Of a DNA stretch of 64,000 nucleotides, positions 12,431-23,045 are shown piece after piece; within the stretch, counting starts at the first letter, position 1, and every line of letters begins with the position of its first letter. Location of the stretch: contig JASANC010002762.1 in the NCBI GenBank assembly GCA_030248135.1, forward strand, positions 84,247 through 148,246, in the 5' to 3' direction. This DNA comes from Theristus sp. LFF4_11 (Eukaryota; Nematoda; Chromadorea; Monhysterida; Xyalidae). The position numbers were made by a program, and so were the translations under genes. The notes beneath the pieces are model-generated. The model worked only from the letters and a program-made list of their open reading frames with translations. It ran no database searches and was not told where the DNA came from.

Positions 12431-13795
12431 CGGCATTTTGTTTTTCGTTGTTGTCACCCTTCACTAAGTTATGTTTTGGCTTCGCCGATGATTTTTTATT
12501 ATATAAATTCTGAAACCGTTTTTCTGGAAAACTGGAGAATTTCTGGAATTAGAGACCTTTGCGTTGATAAATCAGTACCTATCATAAGATACCATAGAAA
12601 TCAAAGCAGAAATCAAAACCACCAGTGGCTCAATTAATTTTTAACAACATTACAAAGCACAGCTTTTGTGCTCTCAAAACATGATGCAAACTCACTAAAA
12701 AAAGAAACTCGAGACAACAGGGGAACCGACTTTAACATACCGGCATTAGTGGAAATTCCCCTAGCTTCCGCCTGAGTTTTCCTGTGAGCTATAATTCTTA
12801 TCTGATATATATGTATTTGTTTGATTTCACTCAAAGTTGCGGTACTATAAATACAACTAATGTTTATGAGTGGAACTGAAATGTTTATGTTCGGGTGTCT
12901 AGCTCCAGATCCAGTTCTTGTTTTTTGTGACACTTTATTGTTTTATTTTTTTTGCTGACATTATTGTGCACTTTTTTGTTTGACCAATTGGAATGCACAT
13001 CTTTGTGTTCATGCCTAAAGTGCTATTCATTTTTGTCATCACTTTTGACTTGCAGAAAAAATCGGGTTCTATCCAGCACGCCTTAGATTCGTTCGAGTGA
13101 GAGGAAAATTCATAAGTCGATTCCTTGCCAAAAAAGTGTGAGAAAATGCCAACACCGCTAATTTCTGCCAATCGTTTTTGTTAATTGATTGGATTTAAAA
13201 TATTAAAAAATACGACAGCAGTGATGGATTTTTTTTTGTCATGAATACAACGCCATTAACCGTGTTAAAAATTTCTCTGAGCTTTTTACCACCGCATCAA
13301 TATAATGAATATTATATCTTACATTATAGTCTATTGCAAATTGCAATGCTACACATTATGTTCATTATTGCAAATCGCAGTGTTGAGTGTTGACCAGATA
13401 AGATACATACAATAGTATCAATTTCCGACGTCGCCTCTACTCATTTATCACGTTAAAAAATGACTTTTCAGCCTTGAGATCCATTAGGTACATGTACAGT
13501 ACTAATCGCACAGTAAACTGAGAACTTTGTTTTCGTTCATCTTCTTGGGTAATCAAATATTCTGTGTTTAAAAACTTTTGTTCACGTACACGCATCAAAA
13601 CAATAAAAACCATAGAACGAATCTGATATGTACAACATATGGTGGTGTCAGATGCGCATGTATGTGCGTGTACATACAAAAGAAACAGAAGTTTCCAGAA
13701 AAAAGCAGAAAAAACTTGGACAATAACAGGCCCAGCGACAAAAACAAAAAGCTAGCGAGTTCGAGTTTAGCAAGTCGCCGTTGAGGTGCTCTGCA
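12431..13795. other. No feature recognised
   Basis: AT-rich sequence. Short open frames occur on both strands without recognisable domains or splice-consistent continuation. Confidence 0.4.
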
Positions 13796-13799
13796 AATA

Positions 13800-13930
13800 T
13801 TGCTTCAGTCCGTATAATACTTTTTATTTTGGTCCCGCGTCTCAATGAGCGCATTGATGGGTAAGCAGTCTCATGCACGAAGTGGGAATTCAAAATGGCA
13901 AAGGGATCCGAGAGGTCTTAAAGAAAAGAT
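13800..13930 (-). repeat. Dispersed ~110-bp repeat (family R1), inverted copy
   Basis: Contains TTTTATTTTGGTCCCGCGTC, CAATGAGCGCATTGATGG and GGGAATTCAAAATGGCAAAG. The same blocks occur at 18240 (+), 23268 (+), 40680 (+) and 44955 (-). It is non-coding and I cannot assign it to a transposon superfamily. Confidence 0.75.
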
Positions 13931-14043
13931 AATACCACCGACCTGTTTACTTTTTGGCACTTGTTTACCACCCTGTGCGGGTCGTCGCACTTATGCATGG
14001 TGAATGTTCACCACATGAAACCAATACGCCACGCCAATGTCAT

Positions 14044-14237
14044 CCTCGTGGCTAGGTCGTAGCGCGTTAGACTTTTGTCTGTGCGTCGAATGATCGAGTC
14101 CCGCCGAGGGGTGTAAAGGAACTTAATGACAGAAAACTCGATGGGCGCCCTACTTGACGGCATTCTGCACGCTTTTCTAGGTTAGCTCTGGCTAAAAACA
14201 TCGCCTGAAATCCCAACAACAACAACAACAACAACAA
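14044..14237 (+). mobile_element. tRNA-derived SINE with (AAC)n tail
   Basis: The first ~70 bp looks tRNA-like: a CCTCG/CGAGG acceptor pair, a TGGCTAGGTCGTAGCGCG D-arm/A-box region, a GAC-loop-GTC anticodon stem and GATCGAGTCCC as B box. A ~100-bp unrelated body follows and ends in seven AAC repeats. That is standard SINE anatomy. Confidence 0.82.
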
Positions 14238-14378
14238 ATGTTCAAAAACTAACAGGTTTCGATTCAGATCGTGTAATAACTTTCTATTTAGATAACTTTC
14301 CAGAATTCCAGAAACTTTCTCAAAGCCTTTTTATTGTGCTTCCCGTTCGCCAAGAGAGACGACCATCATGGGCAGTAC

Positions 14379-14618
14379 CACGGTATGGCCGATTAAACAT
14401 GGTAGCTTTTTTCAGGGTGCAGGGTACGTGCGAAATTTGATTGAAAGAAAAACACATTCAGAAACCCAAGTGTGTGTCAAATTCGACGTTTCTTAAATTT
14501 AATTCACACACGGTCAGGATTTATCTTGGCGCTCTTGAAAAAGACAACTCCTAGTCTGTGACTGATCCCGCCTTGACGGAGAATACGAGGACTGTCTTAT
14601 TTATTCGGCCGTACTGTA
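14379..14618 (+). mobile_element. Tc1/mariner-type MITE, copy B
   Basis: The left end is CGGTATGGCCGATTAAACAT and the right end TTATTCGGCCGTACTGTA. The internal blocks match those of copies at 5701, 21937 and 36282. At 240 bp it is slightly shorter than its relatives and has lost the clean TA at its left edge. Confidence 0.78.
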
Positions 14619-16200
14619 TGTAGACTCAAATCAAAACACCAATAATAATAACACTCTTTTGTTTGTTATTTCTTGTTTTCTTAATCACACAGGCGCTTTT
14701 AGAGGGTTTCAGTTTCACAGGCAAATCTTATCAGTATTGGAACAGGAGCACGTTTTACTTGCAACGTTCTGCATGTTGATTGTTCCGAAGAGAAAACTTG
14801 CTTGCCAATTTACATATTTAAACTTATTTAATAACACTTAAGCACATTTCCTGTCGTGTATACCATTTACACCTGTGTACTTCTTCAAACCCGCGCTTCA
14901 AAAACAGAGATTGAAATATGAAATGTTGCACGATTCGTGTATTTAGATACCATGACCATTATTTGCAATATTAGTCTTCATTTCTTGATTCATCACATAT
15001 GTAACTTTTGTTCTCAGCATCTCAAATTTTGTGCGCATATGGGTGAGATGCTGTTAGTCATATGCCAGGCACTGTCACTTGTCTCCACGCATTCATTAAA
15101 CGAACAGCTTGAATTTTTGGTTTGAATTTCGTTTTCTGAATACTCATTAAAAACCACTGTGCAACGAAAAATGAAACGCGAATTGATATGTTGGTAAAAG
15201 AACGGAACTACCACTATTTCTATTACAGCTTCTACGCCCACCAGCTCAAAGAATGAAGTCAAATATTAGCTAGCACACTTGAACCCGGTCGGTCGCCGCA
15301 CCATAAAAAAGTTTTTTGAGTGTATTATTTATTCTACGACGGTTACTTTTGCTGGCACGTGCTGTAAAACAGCCAACAATTTTGTTAAACCGTGGCGTCC
15401 GCAGCAGTATCACCTCTACCACTTCAAATGGAGATGCTTTGCCCGAAAAAATCCGATTTTTACCATTTATAAACACTTGATTTTTCAGCTGGTGCGCCAT
15501 ATTGTTCATTAAACAGTTGGGTGTGATGAGAAGACCGGTAGTGTTTAAAATGTGCACAGTCCCCAATAAGACAAAGATATTCGAGGTTTGAAAAAAGTTT
15601 TCAACACCATTCCCTGAGACGTGAAGCAAAGGCTCAGGCGCAGCAGGTCGACGCCAACGCCAAAACTGTTCGGTCCCATGTCAAAAATCTGTCTGCAGAC
15701 CTTTCAAACGTCGAGAGAATCAAATTTTTCTCGGCTGTGGGTGGTGGACATTGTTTTCATTGAGGCAAAGAAAACTGTAAAAAAATTATTATTGTGATCT
15801 ATGTACCTGGCTGGTCTGAAGTTTGCCAATTTAAAATTACTTGTAAACAAATTTTGTCGCACTGTTTTGCTTGCAAGGTTTCCGCATATGGCATTTGTTA
15901 TGTATTTTCATTTACGTCGTTACTTTCGCTGTTTATTGAGTGTGGCCACGGACGTCGCAATTAAAACGACAACAAGAGGACAAATATGATTAGGCAGATG
16001 CGGGACTTCGGGGAGGCGGTTATATGCTTGTACATTTGAAAACTGAGAATATAACATAACAGAATAAAACCAAAACTGTAACATGAACACTTGTCAAGGA
16101 AATACAAGAGACCGAAGCATAATTGACGCAATCACAACTTTCGCCTGACCAGACATTGTGCATTTTCTGTTGTTCCAATATGAAGAAAAAATAAAATTTT
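14619..16200. other. No gene recognised; possible upstream region of receptor 1
   Basis: Short open frames only (for example 15270-15629 -). This stretch lies directly upstream of the first coding exon at 16213 and may hold its promoter and 5' UTR, but I cannot point to a core promoter element. Confidence 0.35.
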
Positions 16201-16212
16201 AGGGAGAAAACC

Positions 16213-18298
16213 ATGGATTTCTCTGCGCGATGGCCGCTTGAGGCACGTCAGCTGATCAACACCTACGTCATGCCAGCGGAGTTGTTCATTGGATTCGTGT
16301 CTCAGCTGTTGAATTTACTCGTGCTCAAGCAGAAATCAATGCGTTCTGCCGGCGCGTACACTTTCTACCTCCGATTACTGTCGATCACCTACTTGATTGT
16401 GACGCCACTGTTGTTACTCAGGTCCGTTCGACAACCAAACCGTTTCAAACTTCTGTGTTTCAATTCATTTGAAAACACAATTTTTTTGTGAATCAGCTTG
16501 ATATCCTAAACGTTCGTGTTGGCGAAAGCGGATGCCCTTTTCCGGATAATCCCACCGTGATTTCTTGCACCACCAAGCGGCTTTTTCTGCAGTACCTAGG
16601 CATTCCAGGGCGATTCCACAATAGGCTGTTGTTTAGTACAAATTCATGATTTCAACATAGAAAATCCCGTGGTAAAAGCTAACAAAAAAGAGCAAATCTG
16701 TACGTGCTCCAAAAATAATCAAGGTCCTGTTTGTACAGCGTGGCCAAGAAAATCATTTTTGGCGAGCTCGACTGCCAGTACCAGCATTGGATGGCGGCAT
16801 TCGTGGTGGCGCATCTCGAACGCTACATCATCAATGTGCTCCTGGTCTTCGGTAATCTTCTGGTGATCATCATCGCAGCTGAGGTACAAGAAAACACTTA
16901 TTACTGTGCTAAACGTGAGACATTCGTAGTACGCTCCATACCAAACTTTTATTGACGAAAAGCAAATGAACTACAGTCGAATTCTAAAATATAGGGAATC
17001 AGTTGATTGGTTGGTGATAGTAATGCATGGATCATGTGCAAACCAAGTTCCTCCTCACCACAGCAATGCCTGCACAGAAAGCATGCATCACGTGATCACC
17101 AACCAATCAGATGATTCTCTATGATTTAATGTTCAAACGTACTTTAGACAGACACAGTTTGTACTTGAGAAAACAGTGGGAACAGTGCCTAGGAATGTTT
17201 CGTTCGGCTCACGGAACGCTGAATCGAGAACCGCGAACTTTGCCAACATTTGTTCGGCTGTTACTGTTTCACTGCGTTTGTTGCGTTCAGTTCAATCGCT
17301 TTTCAAACAGACAAGCTCGTTACTGAAAACCCCAGTTCCAAGCATTTTACCACTGGTGGACAACAAACAAGATGGAGCGTTTTGTGCTTTTGTTTATTGG
17401 TAAAATGTTGGGAAATGTTTCTCAATGGTGTGTGGACACGTTGTGGATCAGAGAATTCCTCCAAATCACCGTGCGTTCACCACAGGCGCTGTACGATCTA
17501 CACCGTCCACTGCGTCTGATCAGTCGCGGCTCGCGGAGTCCGCGCGCCACTTCGATGTCCGTCCTTGTCTGGGTCTCGCTCGTTCTGTCGCCGCTCGTTC
17601 TGACGCAAACCGTGCGCACGCACACGCAACAGCAGCCGCAGCCGCACAATCAAACAACAACAGCAACATCCACGCATTCATCGCTCTCAAACGCGTCATC
17701 ATCATCATCACCATCGTCCTACTGCTATTCGGTCGAGGCGAACTCGTCGGCGTGGGTGAAAATCGGCCACCGTCTGCTCGGTAGTCTCCTGGAACTGTGG
17801 CTGCTTCTGGTGGTCGTGCTGATCTACGTGTCGATCTACATGCGCAGCCGCTCCATCCTGTCGCACACGGCGCTCGTGTCGACGCACAGCGCACGCACGT
17901 TGGCCATGATCAACAAGGCGCGCAAGTCTGCGATCATCTGCTCCGCCCCCGTCACCGCCTACATCGTCACGAACGCGCCGACAGCCTGCAAGGAGCTGCT
18001 GTTCTTCGCGGCCACCGTGTTCGGCATCGACGCGCGCGACGGACGACCGATACAGGAGACGCCCGTCGGTCGGCTGATGATCGCTGCTAGCAACGCGGCG
18101 CTGATGGCCAACTTCACGCTGTTCGTCCTGATGCAGTATGTGGCGCGCAAACGCTACAAGACGGCGCTTCGTGACGAGCTGACGGCCAGTCTCGCCGAAC
18201 AAGTCGTGGTCGGTGCACACAGTCGCAATTCAGTGACATTTTGTAAATTATGGCACTCGGATCCCTTTCCCAATTTTGAATTCCCGCTTCGTGCATGA
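16213..18298 (+). CDS. 7TM (rhodopsin-class) receptor 1, peptide-receptor-like
   Basis: Model: exons 16213-16421, 16739-16883 and 17486-18298 (1,167 nt, 388 aa), all with GT-AG borders and compatible phases. Exon 1 begins MDFSARWPLE and gives TM1-TM2. Exon 2 has the extracellular Cys before TM3 (GELDCQYQHW). Exon 3 opens with ALYDLHRPLR, the equivalent of the DRY/second-loop region, followed by TM4 and a long Ser/Thr/Gln-rich second extracellular loop with a Cys that can pair with TM3. TM5 (LLELWLLLVVVLIYV), TM6 and TM7 follow, the last containing MANFTLFVLMQ. A cytoplasmic amphipathic helix (ARKRYKTALRDEL) comes next. The overall pattern resembles invertebrate FMRFamide-type peptide receptors, but no ligand can be inferred. 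The last ~20 residues come from a dispersed repeat (R1), so the true C-terminus may differ. Confidence 0.78.
16979..17130. mobile_element. Foldback MITE in intron 2 of receptor 1
   Basis: The arms GTTGATTGGTTGGTGAT and GTGATCACCAACCAATCAGA are inverted around a core containing AGCATGCATCACGTGATC. It belongs to a family of about six copies in this window, whose outer ends read approximately CAGTCGAACTCTAAATTA. Confidence 0.75.
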
Positions 18299-18345
18299 GA
18301 CTGCTTACCCATCTATGAGCGCATTGAGACGCGAGACCAAAATAA
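18240..18345 (+). repeat. Dispersed repeat R1 overlapping the receptor 1 stop codon
   Basis: Contains CAATTTTGAATTCCCGC, GAGCGCATTGAGACGCGAGA and CCAAAATAAAAGA, as in the copies at 23268 and 40680. It supplies the last codons and the TGA of the receptor 1 frame. Confidence 0.7.
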
Positions 18346-18460
18346 AAGACATTAGCTGATTGGTTGATGCATGCATTCTGTGCACGAATTGCTGAGAATT
18401 GTCGGAGTTCGGCTTGCACTAGAATGCATGCATCAACCAAACAGCTATTTGGATATGTTT
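18346..18460. mobile_element. Foldback MITE
   Basis: TAGCTGATTGGTTGATGCAT and ATGCATGCATCAACCAAACA are inverted around a short core. It is a member of the GATTGGTTGGTGATCACGTG foldback family, placed directly after repeat R1. Confidence 0.7.
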
Positions 18461-18469
18461 AGACTATAG

Positions 18470-20155
18470 ACGCTGAATAATACCATACTCGATGCCATAA
18501 GTGGTGCGAACACGTTTCTGATTTGAACACCACAACCGCAGAACCTCCTGGACAAGCGTGTTTTTCCCGGCCAGTGGGTGCAATGTAACAGTGCACACCT
18601 GAGGAGGACTGTAAGCGATTTAACCGGGGTGGTAAGCCTTTGGCGCATCAGTGTGCAGCACGAAAAAGTTGGCCGGAAAAACTCCACATTTGCATGATTT
18701 TTCTCGTACCGTTCATAATTCTATTGAGTTTCATCGAATGTGCCGTGCCATCGTTGCTGCATTTTATGGTCGTTGTGCGCGTGTTTTGCAGGAGCTGCAT
18801 GCAAAGTCAATGGTCGTCTTGCACCACGTGACGCACGGCTCCGCCAGATTCGTGAATCGCTTCTCTGCGTGCAATTCAACCGGTGAACGCCTGACCAGCT
18901 CTGCGTTTGGCATCAGAAAAATCAACACCAGTGTCAATTTGCAGAATGGTTTGTGGATGAAATCGGCCATTTCAACTAACATACTCAGTTCAGTATCCGG
19001 TTTAAATTGCACTTGTTTTCTAATACGGGTTACATTGTTGTGTATACAACACAGCACAAAAACCACAGGCAACGGCACAAAAACAAAGACTGCGCGCACT
19101 GAGAATACTGGTCCAATGAAACGACTGCTAAAATGCGTTTATTACTAAACATCACGGTGAAAAAGCCATTCTTGGTGCCATTCTTTGTGACACTATTGCG
19201 ATATGCCTTTCTCGGTGCCATAAAGTGTAGGGTGAACAACCAGTGAACCTACGAGTAGGACTGAAAACTTTTTTCTTTCTCACACCTTGCACCTAACCTG
19301 CGTTTCAGAAGTGAGAAAACAAACTAAGTCGGGCCTGGATGCAGTGCCGGAAGCGTGCGTTGCAATAAACCGGAGCAAGAGTGCTTGTTCGCAAAACGAT
19401 TTTCGAAAACTACGCGACGTTGCTTTATGAACACGTGATTAAAGTTGTTATCTAAGTTGTCTTAAGATAGTTGCTGTACCACTATTTGAAAAAAAAAACA
19501 GGATTGTTTTCTTCCAGAACAGTCAATTAAAAAGCGTGTGTGATTCAATGACCTTTTGCGTTCCGCCGTCCACATTCATCTATTCATTTTTTAAATTGTT
19601 CTCCTGATTAAAAGCCTAAGTGTTTTCCATCCCGTTGAGTTTATAGTCACTCTTTGAAATCAGTTTCGGTTGACATGATTTTGAACGATTACCGAAACGT
19701 CTTGCATATAAGACTTCTTTCGTTTATAAGACCCCTCAAAGTTGGCGGAATGTCACGCGGCGGAAAACCGAAAATTTCAAAACTTTGATTTTGTCAGAAT
19801 CCCATGTCAGAAATTTGGCTTTTTCATAACGTTGTTTTTTGCTTCATTTTTTTGCTGCGGACGCTTTTAACGTGCGCTGAAAGCCAATCATTACTTTGAG
19901 CACTAACAAACAGAAACAAGCCGACAACGTTATCGTCGATAAAAGGGGGGGGGGTGGCACGGTGGGACGGTGGAAAATTTGACGGTGGATTTACAGCTTA
20001 AACCCAAACGCACTATCAATGGTTGAAGAACTCAAGGTTGCAAACTGTCAAGATCTTCACCATACCTGTGAGAGGGTGTGGCGTACCGATCGAGGCGTTC
20101 AGCCCTCAAAACCGGTGTGCAGCCCGCAAGAACTTTTTGCGTTGGCATTTTAGCG
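18470..20155. other. No feature recognised
   Basis: An open frame at 18651-19148 (+) has no recognisable domain and no splice partners. The rest is unassigned. Confidence 0.35.
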
Positions 20156-20158
20156 ACA

Positions 20159-20568
20159 CCGTTTTGGGCTGTGCACCACTTTGAGGGCTGTGCACCACTT
20201 TGAGAACTGTGCAGCACTTTGAGGGCTCTGTGCACCACTTTGAGGGCTGTGCAGCACTTTGAGGGCTCTGTGTACCACTTTGAGAACTGTGCAGCACTTT
20301 GAGGGCTCTGTGCACCACTTTGAGGGCTGTGCAGCACTTTGAGGGCTCTGTGCACCACTTTGAGGGCTGTGCACCACTTTGAGAACTGTGCAGCACTTTG
20401 AGGGCTCTGTGCACCACTTTGAGGGCTGTGCAGCACTTTGAGGGCTCTGTGCACCACTTTGAGGGCTGTGCAGCACTTTGAGGGCTCTGTGCACCACTTT
20501 GAGGGCTGTGCACCACTTTGAGAACTGTGCAGCACTTTGAGGGCTCTGTGCACCACTTTGAGGGCTTC
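20159..20568. repeat. Minisatellite, ~20-bp half-unit / ~40-bp unit
   Basis: Alternating 19-21-bp units of the type TGTGCACCACTTTGAGGGC and TGTGCAGCACTTTGAGGGC, about 20 units. On the minus strand all three frames stay open through the array (the longest frame is 20032-20619, 195 codons). Because the unit length is not a multiple of three, each frame cycles through the same three peptide registers. I regard these as repeat artefacts, not genes. Confidence 0.93.
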
Positions 20569-21008
20569 ACACCTCGGTACCCCGCACGGTCGCACGGTTA
20601 TGATCTGGACAAAGGACACGACTTTTTACTAAAAAAACGACGAGCTCTTTAACGCGCTTCTCTTATTATAAGACCTCCTCCCGCTCGTAGGGGCGTACAC
20701 AAAATTCCACTTTTTTGTCAAAATTTTTGATTTGCAAAGTTTTATAAGGGCGCCTAATATGCAAGACGTTACGGTACTTAATTGGTACACCCGCTTAAGA
20801 AGTGATTACGCGGCTGTCCTTCTTGGTTTACAGATTTTTTTCTCGCATTTACTACTCTTTTTGCTACACGTGCATCTTCAGGTGCAGTTGCAACGTTTTT
20901 ATTTGTCATTTCACAATGTTTCTCACGCGCGGGTTCTGTTGAAATTCATTGTTTTACTTTTTCGCTTTTATTTTTCTCTGTTTTTTTGTTGGTTGTCTCG
21001 CTGTTTTG

Positions 21009-21845
21009 TTATACAGAGTGGTCCAAAAGCAGTGGGTACAACTTTGAGTTGCTCTAACTTGCCAACGGTTGGATCGTTTGAGCTGCAATTTTAGTCGCTT
21101 ACTTAAGAAGGACAAACTCAGACCCCCACAATGTTTTAGCCCAAACGAAAAAGATTGCCTTTGTGCGAAAGCAAAAGTTAAAAAAAACCGAATTTTTGCA
21201 TGAAAAACAGAATTTTTTCTGCCTCACATCGGATTTATTCATCGATAATGTCACAAATTGAGCAAAAACCGTCAAAAATTAAAGCTAATCCTCCTCGAAA
21301 AGTGAGCCGCCAGCTTCAATGCACAGTCGAGCCCTATTGGCTAAAAATCGCCCAAAATTCTCAAGACTGTGGACCGAGTGATGTTCAGCTCTTTCGATGT
21401 ACGCCGCGATGACTTTCCGGGGCTGCGGGAAATCGCAGCAATTTTTTGTTCCATAAAACGAATTGAACACGATGTTTCGCGCACATTCGCGCTTCTTTCG
21501 CGTGCTTAGCATAGGGAAATTGAGGAATTAAAATAAAAATCTTCAGTTGTGTGTGAAGGGAAATTGAAAGCAGCAATATCGTTTTTAATAGCAATAAGCA
21601 ATGTATTGTTTTTTTGACGTTATCGATGAATAAATCCGATGTGAGAAATAAAAGAGGCTGTTTTTCGTTTTTTTTCGAACTTTGCGTCCGCACAACGGCA
21701 ATATTCTCTTGTTTGAGCTAAAAATTGGTGGAGGTTTAAATTTGTCCTTTCTAAGTTAGCGAATAAAATTTCAGCTCAAACGGTCCAACCGTTGGCGAGT
21801 TAGAGCGATTCAAAGTTGTACCCACTACATTAGACTACTCTATAT
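21009..21845 (-). mobile_element. Decayed Tc1/mariner-like element
   Basis: Inverted ends of about 100 bp: left TACAGAGTGGTCCAAAAGCA...GTGGGTACAACTTTGA, right the complement, ending ACTCTATA. Both are flanked by TA. Inside on the minus strand (~21360-21420) one frame reads KELNITRSTVLRILGDF and then a stop, a helix-turn-helix segment typical of the N-terminal DNA-binding part of Tc1/mariner transposases. No DDE domain can be read. A second inner inverted repeat (~21225-21250 and ~21625-21650) suggests rearrangement. It is a non-functional remnant. Confidence 0.75.
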
Positions 21846-21936
21846 GTACGTAACATTTTCCTGTCATTTTTTTGTCACTTTGTTACACATTGTACAAACG
21901 GGGACACTTTTTCAGTACATTGTATGTACATACTGG

Positions 21937-22205
21937 TACGGTATGGCCGATTAAACATGGCAGCTTTTTTCAGGGTGCAAGGAGTGCGCGAATTTTGAAT
22001 GAAAGAAAAAAGACATTCAGAAAACAAATTGTGTGCCAAATTTGACGCGTTTTTTTAACTTCAGGATTATCCGCGATATTCTGTTCATTCTTTCTCCCTT
22101 GCACACATGATTGGGAATTCTGCTGGCATTTTTGAAAAAGGCAACTCCTAGTCTGCGACTAATCCCGCCTTGATTGGACTGCCTCATTTATTCGGCCATA
22201 CTGTA
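21937..22205 (+). mobile_element. Tc1/mariner-type MITE, copy C
   Basis: A 269-bp element starting TACGGTATGGCCGATTAAAC and ending TTCGGCCATACTGTA, with TA at both edges. It has the same internal blocks as copies A, B and D. Confidence 0.82.
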
Positions 22206-23040
22206 TGTGCATGTTCTCATTCAAATTGTTTTACTGTTTTCCTGTCATTGTTTTCAAAATACAAACGTGCGATGTCGGAGAATCTGAGCGTGCTGCCTCA
22301 TTGTGACATTCGGCAGTTGGTCGGTTGCAATTGCAAAAAACAACAACTCAAACACAAAATGATACAAAAGCAAGAATGATCACGTTCTCAGATGATGGCT
22401 TTTTAATCAGGACAACAATGGTAAAATAAGACATGGAATTGATGATGTGGAAAACATGGTATTCTATTTTTAATGAGGCGTAACGCTTTCTAATAATATA
22501 GCGGTAAACAAAAGTGTCGAATACCTACATCACGATCACATAGACATGCCATGCAAGTTTCGTTTCAAATTGCTTTGCGCATTGTCCTGCTAAAATTAGA
22601 CGTAATTTGCAAGAAATGGTGTATTACGATGTTTATTGAGTGACAAACAAGGTACGAATGTATGACGGTCTGACATTTAAAGAACATTGATTACCCAGAA
22701 TCTGTTTGAAATATGAATCCCGTAATCACCACGATAAATTTAGAAACCGTGAATTCCAAAAATATAGTTGCGCAACCATACGTAACCACTAAATTTTGCA
22801 GTTCATTCAGTTCAACACATTTTTTGATATCGCATGCATGTAATCTGAACTGAACTGTTGATTAAGCCGCATCCATTTGTTAAACCAATTCAACTGTGGA
22901 GTCAATACTGGTACATCATCGCATCTCGTCTGCTCTCTGTCACAGTGACTTTACAAGCAGTGGAAAACAGTATTTTAAGAAAACCTCAAGTATCAAATAA
23001 AAGTCGTTTGATTGCGCAGTTTTACACTCGAAATCGCTAC
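22206..23040. other. Upstream region of receptor 2; nothing recognised
   Basis: No gene is supported. It lies directly upstream of the receptor 2 start codon and may include its promoter. Confidence 0.35.
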
Positions 23041-23045
23041 CAAAC

